NCBI GenBank assembly: GCA_002401635.1
Contig: NVTQ01000002.1
Location: 42,119-49,241 of the forward strand
Reading direction: 5' to 3'
DNA: 7,123 nt
Origin: Pseudomonadota bacterium
Lineage (GTDB): Bacteria > Pseudomonadota > Zetaproteobacteria > Mariprofundales > Mariprofundaceae
Shown here: piece by piece, positions 7,065 through 7,123 of the stretch
Position numbering within the stretch: position 1 is the stretch's first letter
Layout: each line of letters starts with the position of its first letter
Position numbers and translations under genes: made by a program
Notes under the pieces: model-generated
What the model was told of the DNA's origin: nothing
The model's database searches: none
What the model saw: the letters and a program-made list of their open reading frames with translations, nothing else

Positions 7065-7123
7065 TTTTTAGACATAGCCCGCATTATTCATAAATACTGT
7101 CGCGCCCTTGCTTGCCCCTTTAT
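7065..7123. other. Non-coding tail at window edge
   Basis: These 59 bases after the kinase stop show no supportable gene on either strand and no clear terminator hairpin. The stretch around 7075-7092 (TAGCCCGCATTATTCATA) vaguely resembles insertion-sequence ends that I recall, but one end without its partner cannot be called. Confidence 0.3.

Overview
The window looks like a proteobacterial chromosome segment of moderate, slightly AT-rich composition. The proteins are of proteobacterial type: a PstA with a long periplasmic insert near its N-terminus, a standard PstB, PhoU and class 1 polyphosphate kinase, and a hybrid histidine kinase with an S-H-D-L-R-Q-P H-box. A gamma- or zetaproteobacterium would fit, but the sequence alone does not fix the genus. 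All genes lie on the + strand.

Positions 1-4890 form a tight phosphate cluster: the last codons of an upstream gene (most likely pstC), then pstA, pstB, phoU and ppk1. Gaps are 0, 10, 85 and 31 bases, so one operon is plausible, with its promoter (and pstS) outside the window. PstC and PstA form the membrane channel of the high-affinity phosphate importer and PstB powers it. PhoU couples transporter state to Pho signalling and restrains uptake, and PPK1 polymerises the gamma phosphate of ATP into polyphosphate. The cluster thus joins uptake, its control and storage. Nothing in these genes looks broken. The notable point is a TTG start for ppk1.

Positions 4891-5288 (398 bases) hold no credible gene but two repeat structures. 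The first, about 4946-5016, is a C/G-rich dispersed-type repeat whose two units can fold as two short hairpins or one long one. The second, 5057-5228, is a 172-bp MITE-like element with 23-base terminal inverted repeats (22 of 23 matching), a hairpin at its exact centre and partial pairing between; it appears to be a non-coding mobile-type element. About 60 bases of AT-rich sequence with a weak promoter candidate separate it from the next gene.

Positions 5289-7064 encode a hybrid sensor kinase: six predicted membrane helices, a HisKA/HATPase core and a C-terminal receiver domain with no output domain. Its cognate regulator is not in the window and nothing ties it to phosphate. The last 59 bases (7065-7123) carry no supportable gene.

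Overall this is mainly an ordinary region. The intergenic palindromic elements deserve the closest look.
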